64,000 nt of DNA from Cocos nucifera (taxonomy: Eukaryota; Streptophyta; Magnoliopsida; Arecales; Arecaceae): the NCBI GenBank assembly GCA_006176705.1, contig QRFJ01000776.1:372001-436000 (forward strand). The letters run 5' to 3'. The notes under the pieces are model-generated. The model was not told where the DNA came from and did not search any database. It saw nothing but the letters and a program-made list of their open reading frames with translations. This document shows, in pieces, positions 1-11,081 of the stretch. The position numbers were made by a program, and so were the translations under genes. Numbering within the stretch: position 1 is the first letter of the stretch; every line of letters starts with the position of its first letter.

Positions 1-123
1 AAATACACATTATGATAGAAAATAATTCATTTATTATTTTTATAGTTAAAATTATAATTTTGCCCTTAGATGTGTATTATAAGTGTTAGCCAATTCTGGC
101 TTTTAGGGCACACATATCTAACA
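1..123 (-). repeat. End of a reverse-oriented D-type copia LTR
   Basis: The reverse complement begins TGTTAGATATGTGTGCCC and matches, with scattered differences, the first ~120 bases of the D LTR at 13476 (same AGCCAGAATTGGCT core). It is therefore the 5' start of an Angela-type LTR lying on the minus strand. Its body lies left of the window. The LTR ends at ACA (121-123) and the next bases, ATGAC, are the likely target duplication. The partner copy is outside the window, so whether this is a solo LTR or a full element cannot be told. Confidence 0.85.
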
Positions 124-1326
124 ATGACCACTAGGAAGGGAAAGCAGAGAGTAGAGAACTTCTATTTTGATCATGATTCTACCCCTGGAAGATCTTTGCC
201 CCCTTTAGCTAACCACACTTTGAGATTCATGATCGAGATGATATTTTCAATCAGAAGATTTAAGAAATGAACCAGCAGATCGAGAAACTCTACCACGTTA
301 CCTCTGCTCACCATGATGACATCTACACCAATCCTCCATTCTCCACCTAGATCATGTAGGAGCCTATCCTGCCGAACTTCAAACTTTTTTGATTTGAGAG
401 TTACAATGGGACTATGGACCCAGTCGACCATCTCGAAGCTTTCAGAACTATGATGCTGCTCCATGGAGCGTCTAACGCCATTTTATGCCGAGCTATTCCC
501 TCCATTTTGAAGGAAGCAGCAAAGAACTGGTACTCGGATCTCAAACTGGGTACTATTTATTCTTTTGATCAGCTATGCCATCAGTTTGTGACTCATTTTA
601 TCTATAACCGATGCCAGAAATAAGGTTCGGACACCCACTTCAATATCAAGTAGAAGGAAGGAGAGTCCATTCGGGCTTATGTCAGTTGCTTTAATGTTGC
701 TGCTTTAGAGGTCCAAAATTTAGATCAATTTATTATTATGGCCACACTGAAGGATGCCCTCCAGAAGAATGATCTTCTCTTTTTTCTGGAGAAGAAATAT
801 CAAAGAAACTTCACCGACATGCTAGCTCGGGCTGAGGGCTACACCCAAGCTAAAGAAGCCTTCAAACTCATGCATGAAGAAGCCATGAGAGAATGAAAAG
901 TGGGCAAATCTAGTAAGCTCGCAATTGTAGAGAAGCCGAGTGAAGCTCAGTCATGCTTTAGAACTCCTTCTGAGTGCAAGCGAGCCCAAACTCCATCTCG
1001 AGCTTGTCGATCGAGAAGCTTGGACCGAAAAATGCAGTGAAACTTTCCTCCAAAAGATTCCATAACTATTCCCTCCTGAATGCTTTGAAGACCCAAGTAT
1101 TTATGAAAATTAAGGACCAACTATCGAGGTCGAAAAAATGCGGTCTCATCCAGCCAAATGCAATCCCAACAAGTACTGCCTCTACTATCGTAACCACGGT
1201 CATGATACTGAAGAGTGTATCCAGCTCCAAGATGAGATTGAGGAGCTCATCAAAAGAGGTCGACTAGATCGATTCCTCCGATGTCGGCCAGAAAAAAGGA
1301 AAGATTGGTTAAGAGCCCTACCATAA
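124..1326 (+). pseudogene. gag: Ty3/gypsy gag remnant
   Basis: Decayed gag of the host element of this window. Starting at ATG 124 it reads MTTRKGKQRVE, then breaks. The capsid-type retrotransposon gag domain runs about 400-890 in one frame with in-frame stops at 621, 651 and 894. Recognisable text includes DPVDHLEAF, LHGASNAILCRA, NWYSDLK, KEGESIRAYV and DMLARAEGYTQAKEAF, typical of plant Ty3/gypsy gag, probably the Tat group. A C-terminal piece (1138-1326) keeps the conserved YYRNHGHDTEEC with a following acidic/basic tail, one histidine replaced by tyrosine compared with the usual form. In relatives it would form the particle coat. Here stops and at least one frameshift abolish it. The assignment to gypsy is firm, the subgroup is not. 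Confidence 0.8.
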
Positions 1327-2144
1327 TCTAAACCACCTCAGAGAGATGAGCCACAACAAGATCGACCCTTGCTTGGAATCATCAATACCATCACTGGAGG
1401 ACATCAGCAGGGGGAGACCAGTGGACTACCAGAGCTAGCAAAGAGGTAGAGGATAGAAGAACCCATTACTTTTATTGAAGAGGATGCACAAGGGGTTCAA
1501 TTTTCATATAATGATGTGATTGTAGTTAGTTTGAATATTGCTGATTATGATGTACGCAACATTTTGATCGATAATGAAAGCTCTGCTAATATTTTATTTT
1601 ATGATGCTTTCTCTAAAATGACTATACTTGATAGATGTATGGGACCAATAAACTTTCCATTAGTGGGGTTCATCAGTGATGCTATATCGGTTGAAGGAAT
1701 AATTACTCTACAAGTAGTAGTAGGTTGGTATCTAAAGCAATCCAAGGCCTAAGTTGATTTTCTGGTGGTAAAGGCTCCCTCTGCCTACAATACAATTCTT
1801 GGTTGACCTAATTTGAATGAACTTCAGGATGTGGTCTTAACTTACTATTTAAAGATTTAGTTCCCAACAAGATATCAGGTTGGAGAAGTTAGAGGAGATC
1901 AAGCTCTGGCACGGCATTACTATACCATAGTCTTATAGGGAGGAAAATTGCCAGATCTTTGCCTAGTGGGTGGATTGGATGCCCATGATGACTTGACAAA
2001 AGAACGCGGAGAACCTATCGATGACCTTGTTGCAATATTTTTAAATGATGGAAATGAGGTCCACATATTTTAGATTGGCTTAAATCTACAAGAAGAGGTT
2101 AAAAGGTAGCTCATCACCTCCTTGTAGAGGAATGTTGATGTTTT
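1327..2144 (+). pseudogene. pro: Ty3/gypsy aspartic protease and start of pol, broken
   Basis: Open reading at 1516-1752 contains NIADYDVRNILIDNESSANI followed by LFYDAFSKM, the plant gypsy retroviral-type aspartic protease. The catalytic Asp is present, but the usual glycine of D-T/N-G is Glu (DNESS), so activity is unlikely. Downstream (1753-2144) the protease tail and linker are still readable across stops, ending RNVDVF at 2144, where copia element A interrupts it. The missing continuation FAWVPADMPRID is found at 42536. Processing of the gag-pol polyprotein would have been its role. Confidence 0.75.
2140..2144. repeat. Target site duplication GTTTT of element A
   Basis: GTTTT at 2140-2144 directly precedes the TG of the 5' LTR. 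The same GTTTT at 42532-42536 directly follows the CA of the 3' LTR. This pairs two LTRs 40 kb apart as one insertion. Confidence 0.9.
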
Positions 2145-4979
2145 TGTTGAAAATTGTATCCTAAAGCCAATCGTTTAGGTTGTAGATGGTTGAGCTAATT
2201 TATAAAATATACTTAAATAAATAATAAATAAAATTATTATTTTGATATTTTCATCACTTTTGATGCATCTTCCTGTAATAAACTTTTTCGTGATGAAGTC
2301 TTCAGGACTATTTAGAGTCGACAAAGAAGGATTTGTCGTTTAGTCCTTAAACATGTTTGCGATCAAATGATTCATTGTTACCCAGGATGACAACGTATCG
2401 AGTGTAGGTCACTGTGTGCCATAAGTATTGATTGTCCTCTTAACCAAAAATATGGAGATACTATTATGGTATGCAGGTGAAGTGTAGGGATACATTTCAT
2501 TAAACATGATCCAACTGCGAAGCTCTCTACTGTCAAGAGTTGCTCGCAAAGGATATGGGTATAAGTATCCCTTAGACCTGAGATCACCATGGTGACTTGT
2601 AAGCAACTCACTACACTTAGATACAGGACTACCTGAATTTCTAATTCAATGATAAAAGGCTACTAGGTGCAGTCAAGTACTTGTAAAGTCGGTGCATGAG
2701 TCAAGATAGAATTAACCCCTCCAAGTGTTGGAGCAAGTGCATCACTGTATTTCAATTTAGCAAACCCTCGATCAGGGTGGTCCATATGATGGACACTGAA
2801 TTTTGAAATACATTATGGATAAATTTTAGGATTGACAGTAAATCCTAGATCATCCTTTGAGCATCGAGGTCAAGAAGATGAATTATACGGTAACCATATG
2901 CCATAGGTTCGTCATTGTTGCGTTGCGACTTTTCGACCTATCCAGACATCGGGTACCATTGCTAGATAGTCATATTGATTAGCATAGAAAATTAGTTTTT
3001 GTACTACTAACTTATGATTCAAACCTATGGGATCACATATAATAAAAGTTTCTACTTGATCTGATGGCTGATCAAGAGTCCCAATGGTCTGGGAATGCGT
3101 GGTCAAAAGTTTCACTAGATTGGGACTCTATGACCAGGAGTTCCACTAGATTGAAACTCTATCTTTATGGGTCTCACTAGACTGAAACTTAGAGTTCTAC
3201 TTATCTGAGACTCTCTGTTTAAGAGTCTGATTGGTCTGGAACTCCATGATCATGAGTTTCATTCATTTAGAACACTGGATTCAAGAGTCCCATTGGTTTG
3301 GGACTCTTCAGGAGTTTCATGTTGATGGAACTTTGTTGCCCAGACATCCACCAAATTAAGACTCTATATTTTTGGAAGATTAATTAGTAATTTAATTATT
3401 GATTAGCTCAATTTGATGGAGTGATGAGGATTCGATGAAGTTTGATTGAATTTGATTTGATTGGGTTTGACCTGATCAGGTCATGAGATGACCTAATCGC
3501 TATGGAAGATTTGATCCTAATTTGATCAGGAGCTGGATCTAATTATTTTTTAATTTAATTAAAATTTTATTAGATTGGGTTAAGTCTAATTTGATTCAGT
3601 TTAACTAGATCTAATTGATGTAAATTAATTGATTTGGTTGAAACCAATTTGGACCAAGTCAAATGAGATTTGAATTCAAACTCTCCCTAGTGCCCACCAT
3701 ATTTGACTTTTCTACCTTTTCCCATGCCCCATCTCTTTTCTACATAAGTTTTTCTCATGTAGAAGAGTGATTTTTATGCCCCCTCTCTCTTCTCTCTTTG
3801 ATCTGGTCCAAGGATTGGGCTGGTTTAAATTTAAGTTGTATTTTGAATTCAACTTAGACTGTTATTGATTGAAACCCCCTAACCCACTCAAGACTTATCC
3901 ATTTCTCCACATCCCTTACGCTTTTGATGCAAATTTTTGTGCATTTCTAGGTGTGGGCACATAGAAAAAGAGTCCTTCTGCATGTCAATCACTTTAGGAG
4001 GCATTGGATTTGGATGAGGAATACACTTGAATTTTGAATTCAAGTGGAGATGGCTAAAACCCACTAACCTCCCTTATCCATGCATTTTTCCCACTATCAC
4101 ACTTTTTAAAAAGGATTTTTCTCTAAGCATTCATGGGTTAACATGAAGCATTAGAGAAGGGCATGGGAAGGTTTCTTAGAGAGAGAATATCTGAGTGGGA
4201 TGTAGCTTTTTGGGGTGGAAAAGTCAAACATTATTTCCTGTGCCACTTCCTTCCTGATGCCACATTTTCTTTTTTTCCTCTTATTGTCATTCATTTAAAA
4301 AGGGGTTTGAAAGTGAGTGTAAAGGAGAGGGAGAGTCCCTCTACTTGTGAAAAATTATTTCATGAAAAAATTCAAAAAGGAGTGGGTGTGAGAGAGTTTT
4401 TGGGGATCAGGGTTTCGAGTGAGTGAAAAATCCTAGGGTTGGGACTCGTGGTTTGGGTGGAGAGATCGAGTACTGTGAGCATCAAATCACCACCAAATTT
4501 GAAACACCATCTCATCATCCTCCAAAAAGCAAGTTCTAAATTTTTGGAGCATCCAAAAGATCAGAAAGAAGATGATCAATTGGATCGATCAAGATCAGCC
4601 ATTGAAGGCCCCGATGAGGAGCTAACACTAGTGGAGTTGGTCGGGACCAGGAGCTCCGTGTGGACCAATCATAGAGGCTGGATGAGTGTGGGGCTATAGC
4701 ATGACACCAGTGGCTTATTCTGATGGATTTAGATCATGGAGATCAGCTATCCATGCATAGGTATCGAGTTCTAAACTTGAATCAGTCAGCAAATATGATT
4801 TGCTGATCGATTGTATTTAAGTTTTAAATTGCATATTAGCATGTCTAGATTCTGAGTAGGATAATTAATTAGATCAATGCATGTTGTAGAATTAATATTA
4901 GATTAATTTTATGTTTTGCTATAATTAATTCAAAAAAAGTTTTTGAAAAACATCCCTAAATCCTACTCGATTTTCTTCA
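2145..4979 (+). repeat. 5' LTR of element A
   Basis: Begins TGTTGAAAATTGTATCC and ends TTTTCTTCA, followed by the PBS. The mate is at 39700-42531. At 2.8 kb it is long for copia (BARE-1 LTRs are about 1.8 kb). It contains the conserved ATCACCATGGTGACTTG block (2583-2613) and an array of self-complementary ~30 bp repeats (3068-3345). Short ORFs inside are not conserved between the two LTRs and I do not call them genes. I see no convincing TATA box. Confidence 0.93.
3068..3345. repeat. Degenerate self-complementary minisatellite in LTR A
   Basis: About eight imperfect units built on AGAGTCCCA...TGGGACTCT, each able to fold on itself. Equivalent arrays lie in the A 3' LTR (about 40619-40880) and in both C LTRs (about 54662-55035 and 62615-62998), where there are more units. 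Confidence 0.8.
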
Positions 4980-4980
4980 T

Positions 4981-4992
4981 TGGTATTAGAGC
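4981..4992 (+). other. Primer-binding site of element A (tRNA-Met)
   Basis: TGGTATTAGAGC starts two bases after the LTR end. It differs by one base from the copia initiator-methionine PBS TGGTATCAGAGC found in elements B, C and D. Confidence 0.9.
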
Positions 4993-6757
4993 AAGGGTTA
5001 CTTGACATGTTTTAATATATAATTAGAAAAATTAAATGCCTACATATATGATATGTTTTAAATCTAGATAACTTAATAATCGAGGATGAATGAGCCACCA
5101 AGCCATCTGGTCATAAGGGACAAGTATGGTTTAAAGGCCATCTCCTCTATTCAGTGGGGATCCCTTATGGCGGTAGGGGTGCCATCGTGAACTCATTCAT
5201 TAAGATGAATAGTGAAAGAATTTTTATAATTAAAATTATTTTAATTAGAAATTTAAATATGAATGTATTTAGATTAAATCTAAAAGATAATTCATGATTT
5301 AATTTTCATTATGCTTGATTTTCTGTTTAAAACTAGCAATAGATTGCTGTTTGAGAAATGAGCCGATCCATTTCTGAAATGAGTCGATCGATTTAAAAAA
5401 TAGAAAATAAAATATTTCAAAATTTAAAAATTATTTTTAAAATATCAAACCCCAATCCATCAGTCCAAAACTAAATTAAAAGAATTAAGTATTGTTTATA
5501 GAATCTAAAATTATGAATTAAAGATTCTAAGATATAGTCATACGACTGTGGGTTAAAGGATTAGATGAATTAGGTCCATTAATTGGGTTAGACCTAAGGT
5601 TAGTTAAAGAATGGATTAATCTGGAGTAATTGATCAAATCTAATCAAGTATTAAATTAGATTAGGTCAAGGACACTCTAGATTCAACTTCAATAGTTGTA
5701 GTTGGACAAGTCTATGTCTTTAACTAGACCAAGATGGACTTGATTCATGGCTATGCGGTAAAGCCCGAAATTACTAGGTTGATCAAATTAAATCTAATTA
5801 ATTGGTTGGTGTCTAAGATAAGTTTAGCAGTCTAGACCAGTGATTTTTAATTGAGAGCTACTCGCACTGATTTGATCTTTGATGAGAGTTAAAGGCATAT
5901 CTCTTCTACTGATCTCACTTACCTGGCCGACATGATTGATTAGGATTTGATTAGAGTACTTAGTGATTTGAGCTGACTCATGTTATTAGGAATTAGTTTG
6001 ATTGATTTAAATCAGTAAGACTAAAGTAGGTGCCCGTGGACCTAAATTGATCATAATCCTAACCTATTAACTTAGTGAAGTCAATGGGAGGAATTGACTT
6101 AGTGAAGTCAGTAGGAGAAATTGATCTGTGTCCTTTCTATCCTTAAATCATAAGTAAGCTAAATCCTCTAAATTATGAGGTCCTCAAAATGACTAAGTTA
6201 TGGGGATAACTGAATCATTGCCTTCCATTAAGGTGAATAGTAATGAGTCCAATTTTCTAGGAGAACATTGGAGGTGCCTTAAACTTAGTGTTCATCTAGA
6301 TATTGGAATTACTGTACATCATATGATGATTAGGTTGCACTCTCTTAATGGTGATTAGGTTAGCCAGAGCTTTCCTCAGGCCTGGTTATCATTGGTTTGT
6401 CACACAGAAGTTAATCATGTTAATGGTTGGACCTAACTCGACCTTTTCAATGGAGGCCATAGCCTACTGAATTGGCATCTAGGGCAAAACCTAAATACTA
6501 AAAATTATTTTAAAAAATAATTGATTATGAACCTACCTATAGATGCACACGGGTTGCCAGAGCTTTCCTCGAGTCCGTCTGTGGTCTATGTAGATTTCAG
6601 TACCCACTAAGGAGTTAGTGTAATTCCTCGAATTAGAGGTAGAGGCTACCAATTTATTAAAAATAGTAAAAAGATCTTTAGACTAAAGTCCAAGTCTTTA
6701 GGGTTTAATTAATTTAGGTACTAATAAGGTTTCATATTTTTCTTTCAGATAAATAGA
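4993..6757 (+). other. Leader region of element A, with probable intron
   Basis: About 1.8 kb without coding sense between PBS and first ATG. It holds the two-helix structure at 5086-5200. A donor-like AGATAAGT at 5816-5823 is a mutated copy of AGGTAAGT in C and D. A U1-like ACTTACCTGG lies at 5917-5926. A textbook acceptor is at 6731-6748: branch-point TACTAAT at 6719-6725, a T-rich tract and TTTCAG, ten bases before ATG 6758. The implied intron is 5818-6748 (931 bp), almost the same length as in C (929 bp). Confidence 0.65.
5086..5200 (+). ncRNA. Structured leader RNA element, copy A
   Basis: The outer helix ATGAATGAG (5086-5094) pairs with CTCATTCAT (5192-5200), and the inner helix CATAAGGGA (5112-5120) pairs with TCCCTTATG (5161-5169). 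Both are perfect 9 bp helices. The loop keeps TTTAAAGGCC, also present in D. Base pairs differ from those of B and D while pairing is kept. A packaging or dimerisation role is an inference from its place downstream of the PBS. Confidence 0.7.
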
Positions 6758-8027
6758 ATGGCTAGTGTAAGTCCGCTCCATCCACTATTGGTCAGTGGCA
6801 AGCATTTAGGACCTGAATACGAGAGGTCTAGTATTGACCCTAATAAGGTAGATCCAAAGAGGAATGGTCCTCTTGACTTGAATAGGCTAAATAGGGATAA
6901 CCAGTAAGGTGTTGCTGGGCAAGGATGTTATATGATAACATCTTGCAATTTTACTATTTACGATACATCTACCTGTGTATTAGATATCGAAAGTCCAGTA
7001 AACATATGCAATTCATTGTATGGACTTCAAATTGATAGAAAGTTTGAGGACGGCGAAAGATTTCTTAATGTTAGGGATGGAAGAAATGTTCCGGTCCTAG
7101 CATTCGGAACTCTTGAGCTTGTTTTCAAAAATAATATTATCATTTTAAGTGACTGTCACTATTGTCCATTTTTTATGATGAACATAATATCGGTTGAGCT
7201 TTTGGATCAGGATGGTTATAGTTTATCAATAAAGGGATATTGTTGCGATATCATTATGAATGATGTCATAATAATGCAAGAATAATTAAGAAATGATATT
7301 TATATTTTATCACAGTCTATAAGTATAATGTACATGTCAAATAAATGTTAGAAATTAGATAATGTAACTAATGCCTATCTTTGGCACTGTAGGCTCGATC
7401 ATACAAAGAAGAATAGGATCAATAGATTAGTCAAGGAGCATATTCTTGATATCGATGATTGTGAATTATTGACTATCTATGAGTCCTATCATCTTAGTAA
7501 GATGACCAAATCATCTTTTATTAGAAAGGATGAACGGGCCACTGAGCTTTTATATCTAGTACATACTGATGTATGTGGATCTATGAACACATGTGCTAGA
7601 GGTGGGTTCTACTACTTCATTATATTTACTGATGACCTATCTAGGTATGGGTATGTCTATTTTATGAAGAGTAAATCCGATTTATTTGAAATGTTCAAAC
7701 GATATTGAAATGAGGTAGAAAAATAATTTGGAAAGAGTATTAAAACTCTTTGGTCTGACCAAGGAGGTGAATATCTTTCCAATGAATTTTTGACATATCT
7801 AGGAGAGAATGAAATTCTCTCAAAATGGACCCCTCCTAGAACACCACAGCATAATGATGTATCTGAAAGAAGAAATTGAATCCTGTTAGACATGGTTTGG
7901 TCTATGACGAGATTTACGAGTCTGCCAATTTTATTCTAGGATTATGCACTCGAGACTGCTTATTTTATTTTGAACAATATTCCAAACAAGTCTATTGCAA
8001 AGACTCTGTATGAGATATGGACTGGCT
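6758..8027 (+). pseudogene. pol: Element A gag remnant, protease and integrase (first part)
   Basis: ATG 6758 opens MASVSPLHPLLVSGKHLGPEY, which lines up with the first ~22 residues of the D gag (MSASNPLARILDTHRLTGPNY). After ~50 residues the reading goes straight into protease, with no capsid domain and no zinc knuckle between. Protease (6932-7285) reads VLDIESPVNIC where VLDTG is expected, so the active site is lost. The GAG-pre-integrase segment WHCRLDHTKKNRINRL follows, then the integrase core: HTDVCGSMN carries the first Asp, WSDQGGEY the second, and NDVSERRN the Glu. Stops at 7706, 7724, 7877 and 7936 disable it. It ends at YEIWTG, where B' is inserted. The integrase would insert the cDNA into the genome. 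Confidence 0.88.
8023..8027. repeat. Target site duplication TGGCT of element B'
   Basis: TGGCT at 8023-8027 precedes the insertion and is repeated at 30491-30495 directly after CAACA. Removing one copy plus the insert restores the integrase reading of element A. Confidence 0.93.
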
Positions 8028-11000
8028 TGATAGGAAATATGCAGGATTTCATGCATAGATTTCAAAACTTTTTCGAAATATAGAACAGCGGAAGACATAG
8101 ATTAAACTATTTAATCTACAACATGCATATAATCAAATTACAAAACCCTACATCAAATATCTATAACATGTTATGATGCAAATATAAATCTAAAATTAAA
8201 TTAATCATGAGTGGTATTGATCACATCAATACCTAGATCTAGAATAATTCTAGATCTAATCCTAGATCGCATCTAGGTCACCTAGAGATCAGATCTCTTA
8301 TCTTTATGCGGGTTGAGAACTATGCGATTGAATCCATTGTTGCCTTTGGAGCCACGCATGCATCCGACCTCTATAGGTGATCCACATGAACCTGCAACAC
8401 AAATCGAAGGTTCGTCGAGTGAAGATCCGCTTGAAGTGCTAGCTTCTCATAGATCTCTCCTGATGGTTAATCAAATACATGTTCTTTGGATCTCTTGGAT
8501 AATCCAAGAGATGAAGAACATGAGGAGGAATAAGATATGAATCCAACCCTTGGATATCCCATAAATCAGAAAATAAAAAGATATATGGAAAAAACCTAGG
8601 AGAAGACAAATCTTCTCCTTCAGGACATCAATAGTTGATGTCCTAAAAACACCTTTATACCAGGATCAGAGGAGACCTTCTTCTTTGGTTTTTTTTTTAA
8701 TTTTAAGATATCACACCCTCAAAATTTTCTAATAAAAATCTCATAAATAAAATTGAGAAGAAGGGCTCTCAAGGAAACCCTGAGAGAAGACCTTCTTCTC
8801 TTCTTCTTCTCGCATCAGGACATGATCAGATCATGTCCAAAAATGATCACCATGCCCCAACACCTTGGAGCATAGATTCCATGCCCTCCTTTTCTCTCTC
8901 TCCTAAATCTTTATCATATAAAAATCACATAAAATAATGAAGAAGAAGATACTCAAAAAAAAATAAAGAGAAGATAATCTTCTCTTACCTTTATGCCTTC
9001 ATGACATCAATGATTGATGTCCAGATGAAGACCTTTTCTCTAAGGATCTTGGCACCATCTTTCCTCAAGCCCTTCCTCTCTCTCAAATTTTTATCATACA
9101 AAAATCATAAATAAAATAGAAAGAGAAAAACATAAAAGAAAATTATAAGAGAAAACAATCTTCTCTTACCTTGTCTCTTCAAGACATCAACCTTTGATGT
9201 CTTAATTGAGAGCTCTTCTCCAAGAATCTTGGCATCACAAATCCTCCATGCCTTCTCCTCCTTCTCCTCTGATTTTTCATAATTTTTTTAGAATTTTTCA
9301 CATCCTAAAACTATCTAATAAGAGGCATCTACCTTTTATTGCAAGACTAGGTCAAAACCTAGTCAAAGGAGGACTTCTATGGGGCGTCCAACTCTTGGAC
9401 ACCCCTCCCACTTATTTTTTCATGTAACTACTAACTCTCATGCAAAAAATCAAGAGAAAAAGGGCTGAATAAGATAGAGGGGCATGGGTAGAGTTGGCGC
9501 ACAAGGGAGGGAGGAGTTTGGATCAAAGAAGACTCTTTCAAGTAGGAAATAATTTCCAACTTCCTTCTAATTTTGACCAAATCAAATTTAAATTCAATTC
9601 CTGAGATAAGGGGATGTAGAAAATCATTTCGTAGGAATGGAAATAATAGAAAAAAAATCTAGAATTAAAATATGGTGTGGGCTTTCTTAGGCACAAGTGA
9701 AAGAGAGAGAGTTCCAGTCCAACAAGGACTCCTATTTGACTAGGTCAAATTATTTTAAATCCAATTTAAATCCTATTTAAACTAGATTAAATGTAATCCA
9801 ATTAAAGATGAACCTAGTGAAACTAGGATTCCAATTAAATTAGATTAAATCAAGATTTAAATCTAATTTAAATCCTAAGTGAATCAGGTTTATCTAAGTC
9901 CTAGTCGAATAAGGAATTATTCTTTCCTTGCAATTGGCTTATCTAATAAACCAACTAGACTTAATCTAATTAGATCCAAACCAATTCTAATTAAATTTAA
10001 TTTAATTAGACTTGATCTTAGCCTGATTGCTCAATCAAATTGAGCTAATTAGCAATCCAATTGCTAATCAATCCTCCTATAACACTTGTATTAGGTCAAA
10101 CATCAATCGCATTGAATTTTTGACCTCAAAACGATTCTCAATCATTGATTATCCATCCGATCAGGTTACAAGCCCTAATGCATATGACCCCATTGGTTTG
10201 AACCTAAATTGATAGTACAAAAATCAATTTTTATACCAATTGAAGTTACCATTTAGCAATGCTTTCCGACATCTGGATAGGTTGAATGTATGCAAAGCAA
10301 CATTCTTAGAAACCTGGGCCATGGTTACCATATAATTCATCTCTATGATTAATAATTCTCAAGACGACTTTGAGTATGTTGTCAAACACTCATACAAGTT
10401 ATCTCTATTGTGTCTCAAAATTTTGCAAATCTCGTGACACCTCACGAGGATTACCCAGGCCTAGGTTTTGCTAAATTAAAACACAGCGAGACATTCTCTT
10501 CTTGACGTTAATCAGTAGTAGTCAATTCCATCTTCACTTACACACGGACTCTACAAGTACTTGACTATTCTTAGAAACCTTCCATCACCTATATTAGAAA
10601 TACAGGCAGTCCAGCACCAAAGTACAGTGAGTTGCTCGCAAGTCACCATGGAGATCTTAGGTCGGAGGGACACTTATACCCATTGGCCTTAGCTAGCTAT
10701 TCTTGATAGTAGAGTGCTACATTGGTCACGTTCAGTATAGATGTACTCCTACATCTCATCTGGATGCCATACCAGTGTCTCCACACTACTTGATTATGAG
10801 GACAACCAATGCATATGGCATACAGCGACATACACTCGATAAGTTATCATCCTTGTTAATAACTTATCATTTGATCATAAACAATTTAAGAACCATCTGA
10901 TAAATTCTGCTTTATCGATTGATTGTGGTTCTAAGGACTTCATCATAATTTAGGAGTTCATTTAAGAAAGATAGAATTTTTATGATGAAATAGCAAAATT

Positions 11001-11081
11001 ACTATTATTATTAGATAATTCATATACTAATTTCAATCATCTACTACTTAGATGATTAGCTTTAGGATACATTTTCCAACA
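8028..11081 (-). repeat. 3' LTR of element B'
   Basis: On the plus strand it runs from TGATAGGAAATATGC to TTTTCCAACA (3054 bp). On the minus strand it starts TGTTGGAAAATGTATCC like B at 52575 and ends with the GCATATTT-type end seen before the B PBS at 47941. The conserved U3 block lies at 10623-10650. Immediately beyond it, ACTCTCACTTGG (11082-11093) is the reverse complement of the polypurine tract. Short ORFs within are not shared with the other B-type LTRs. Confidence 0.9.

Noticed and set aside
4163..4699. Two ORFs of 87 and 86 codons
   Set aside because: They are in the 5' LTR of element A. In the 3' LTR the same place has only a 62-codon fragment (41713-41901). Chance reading.
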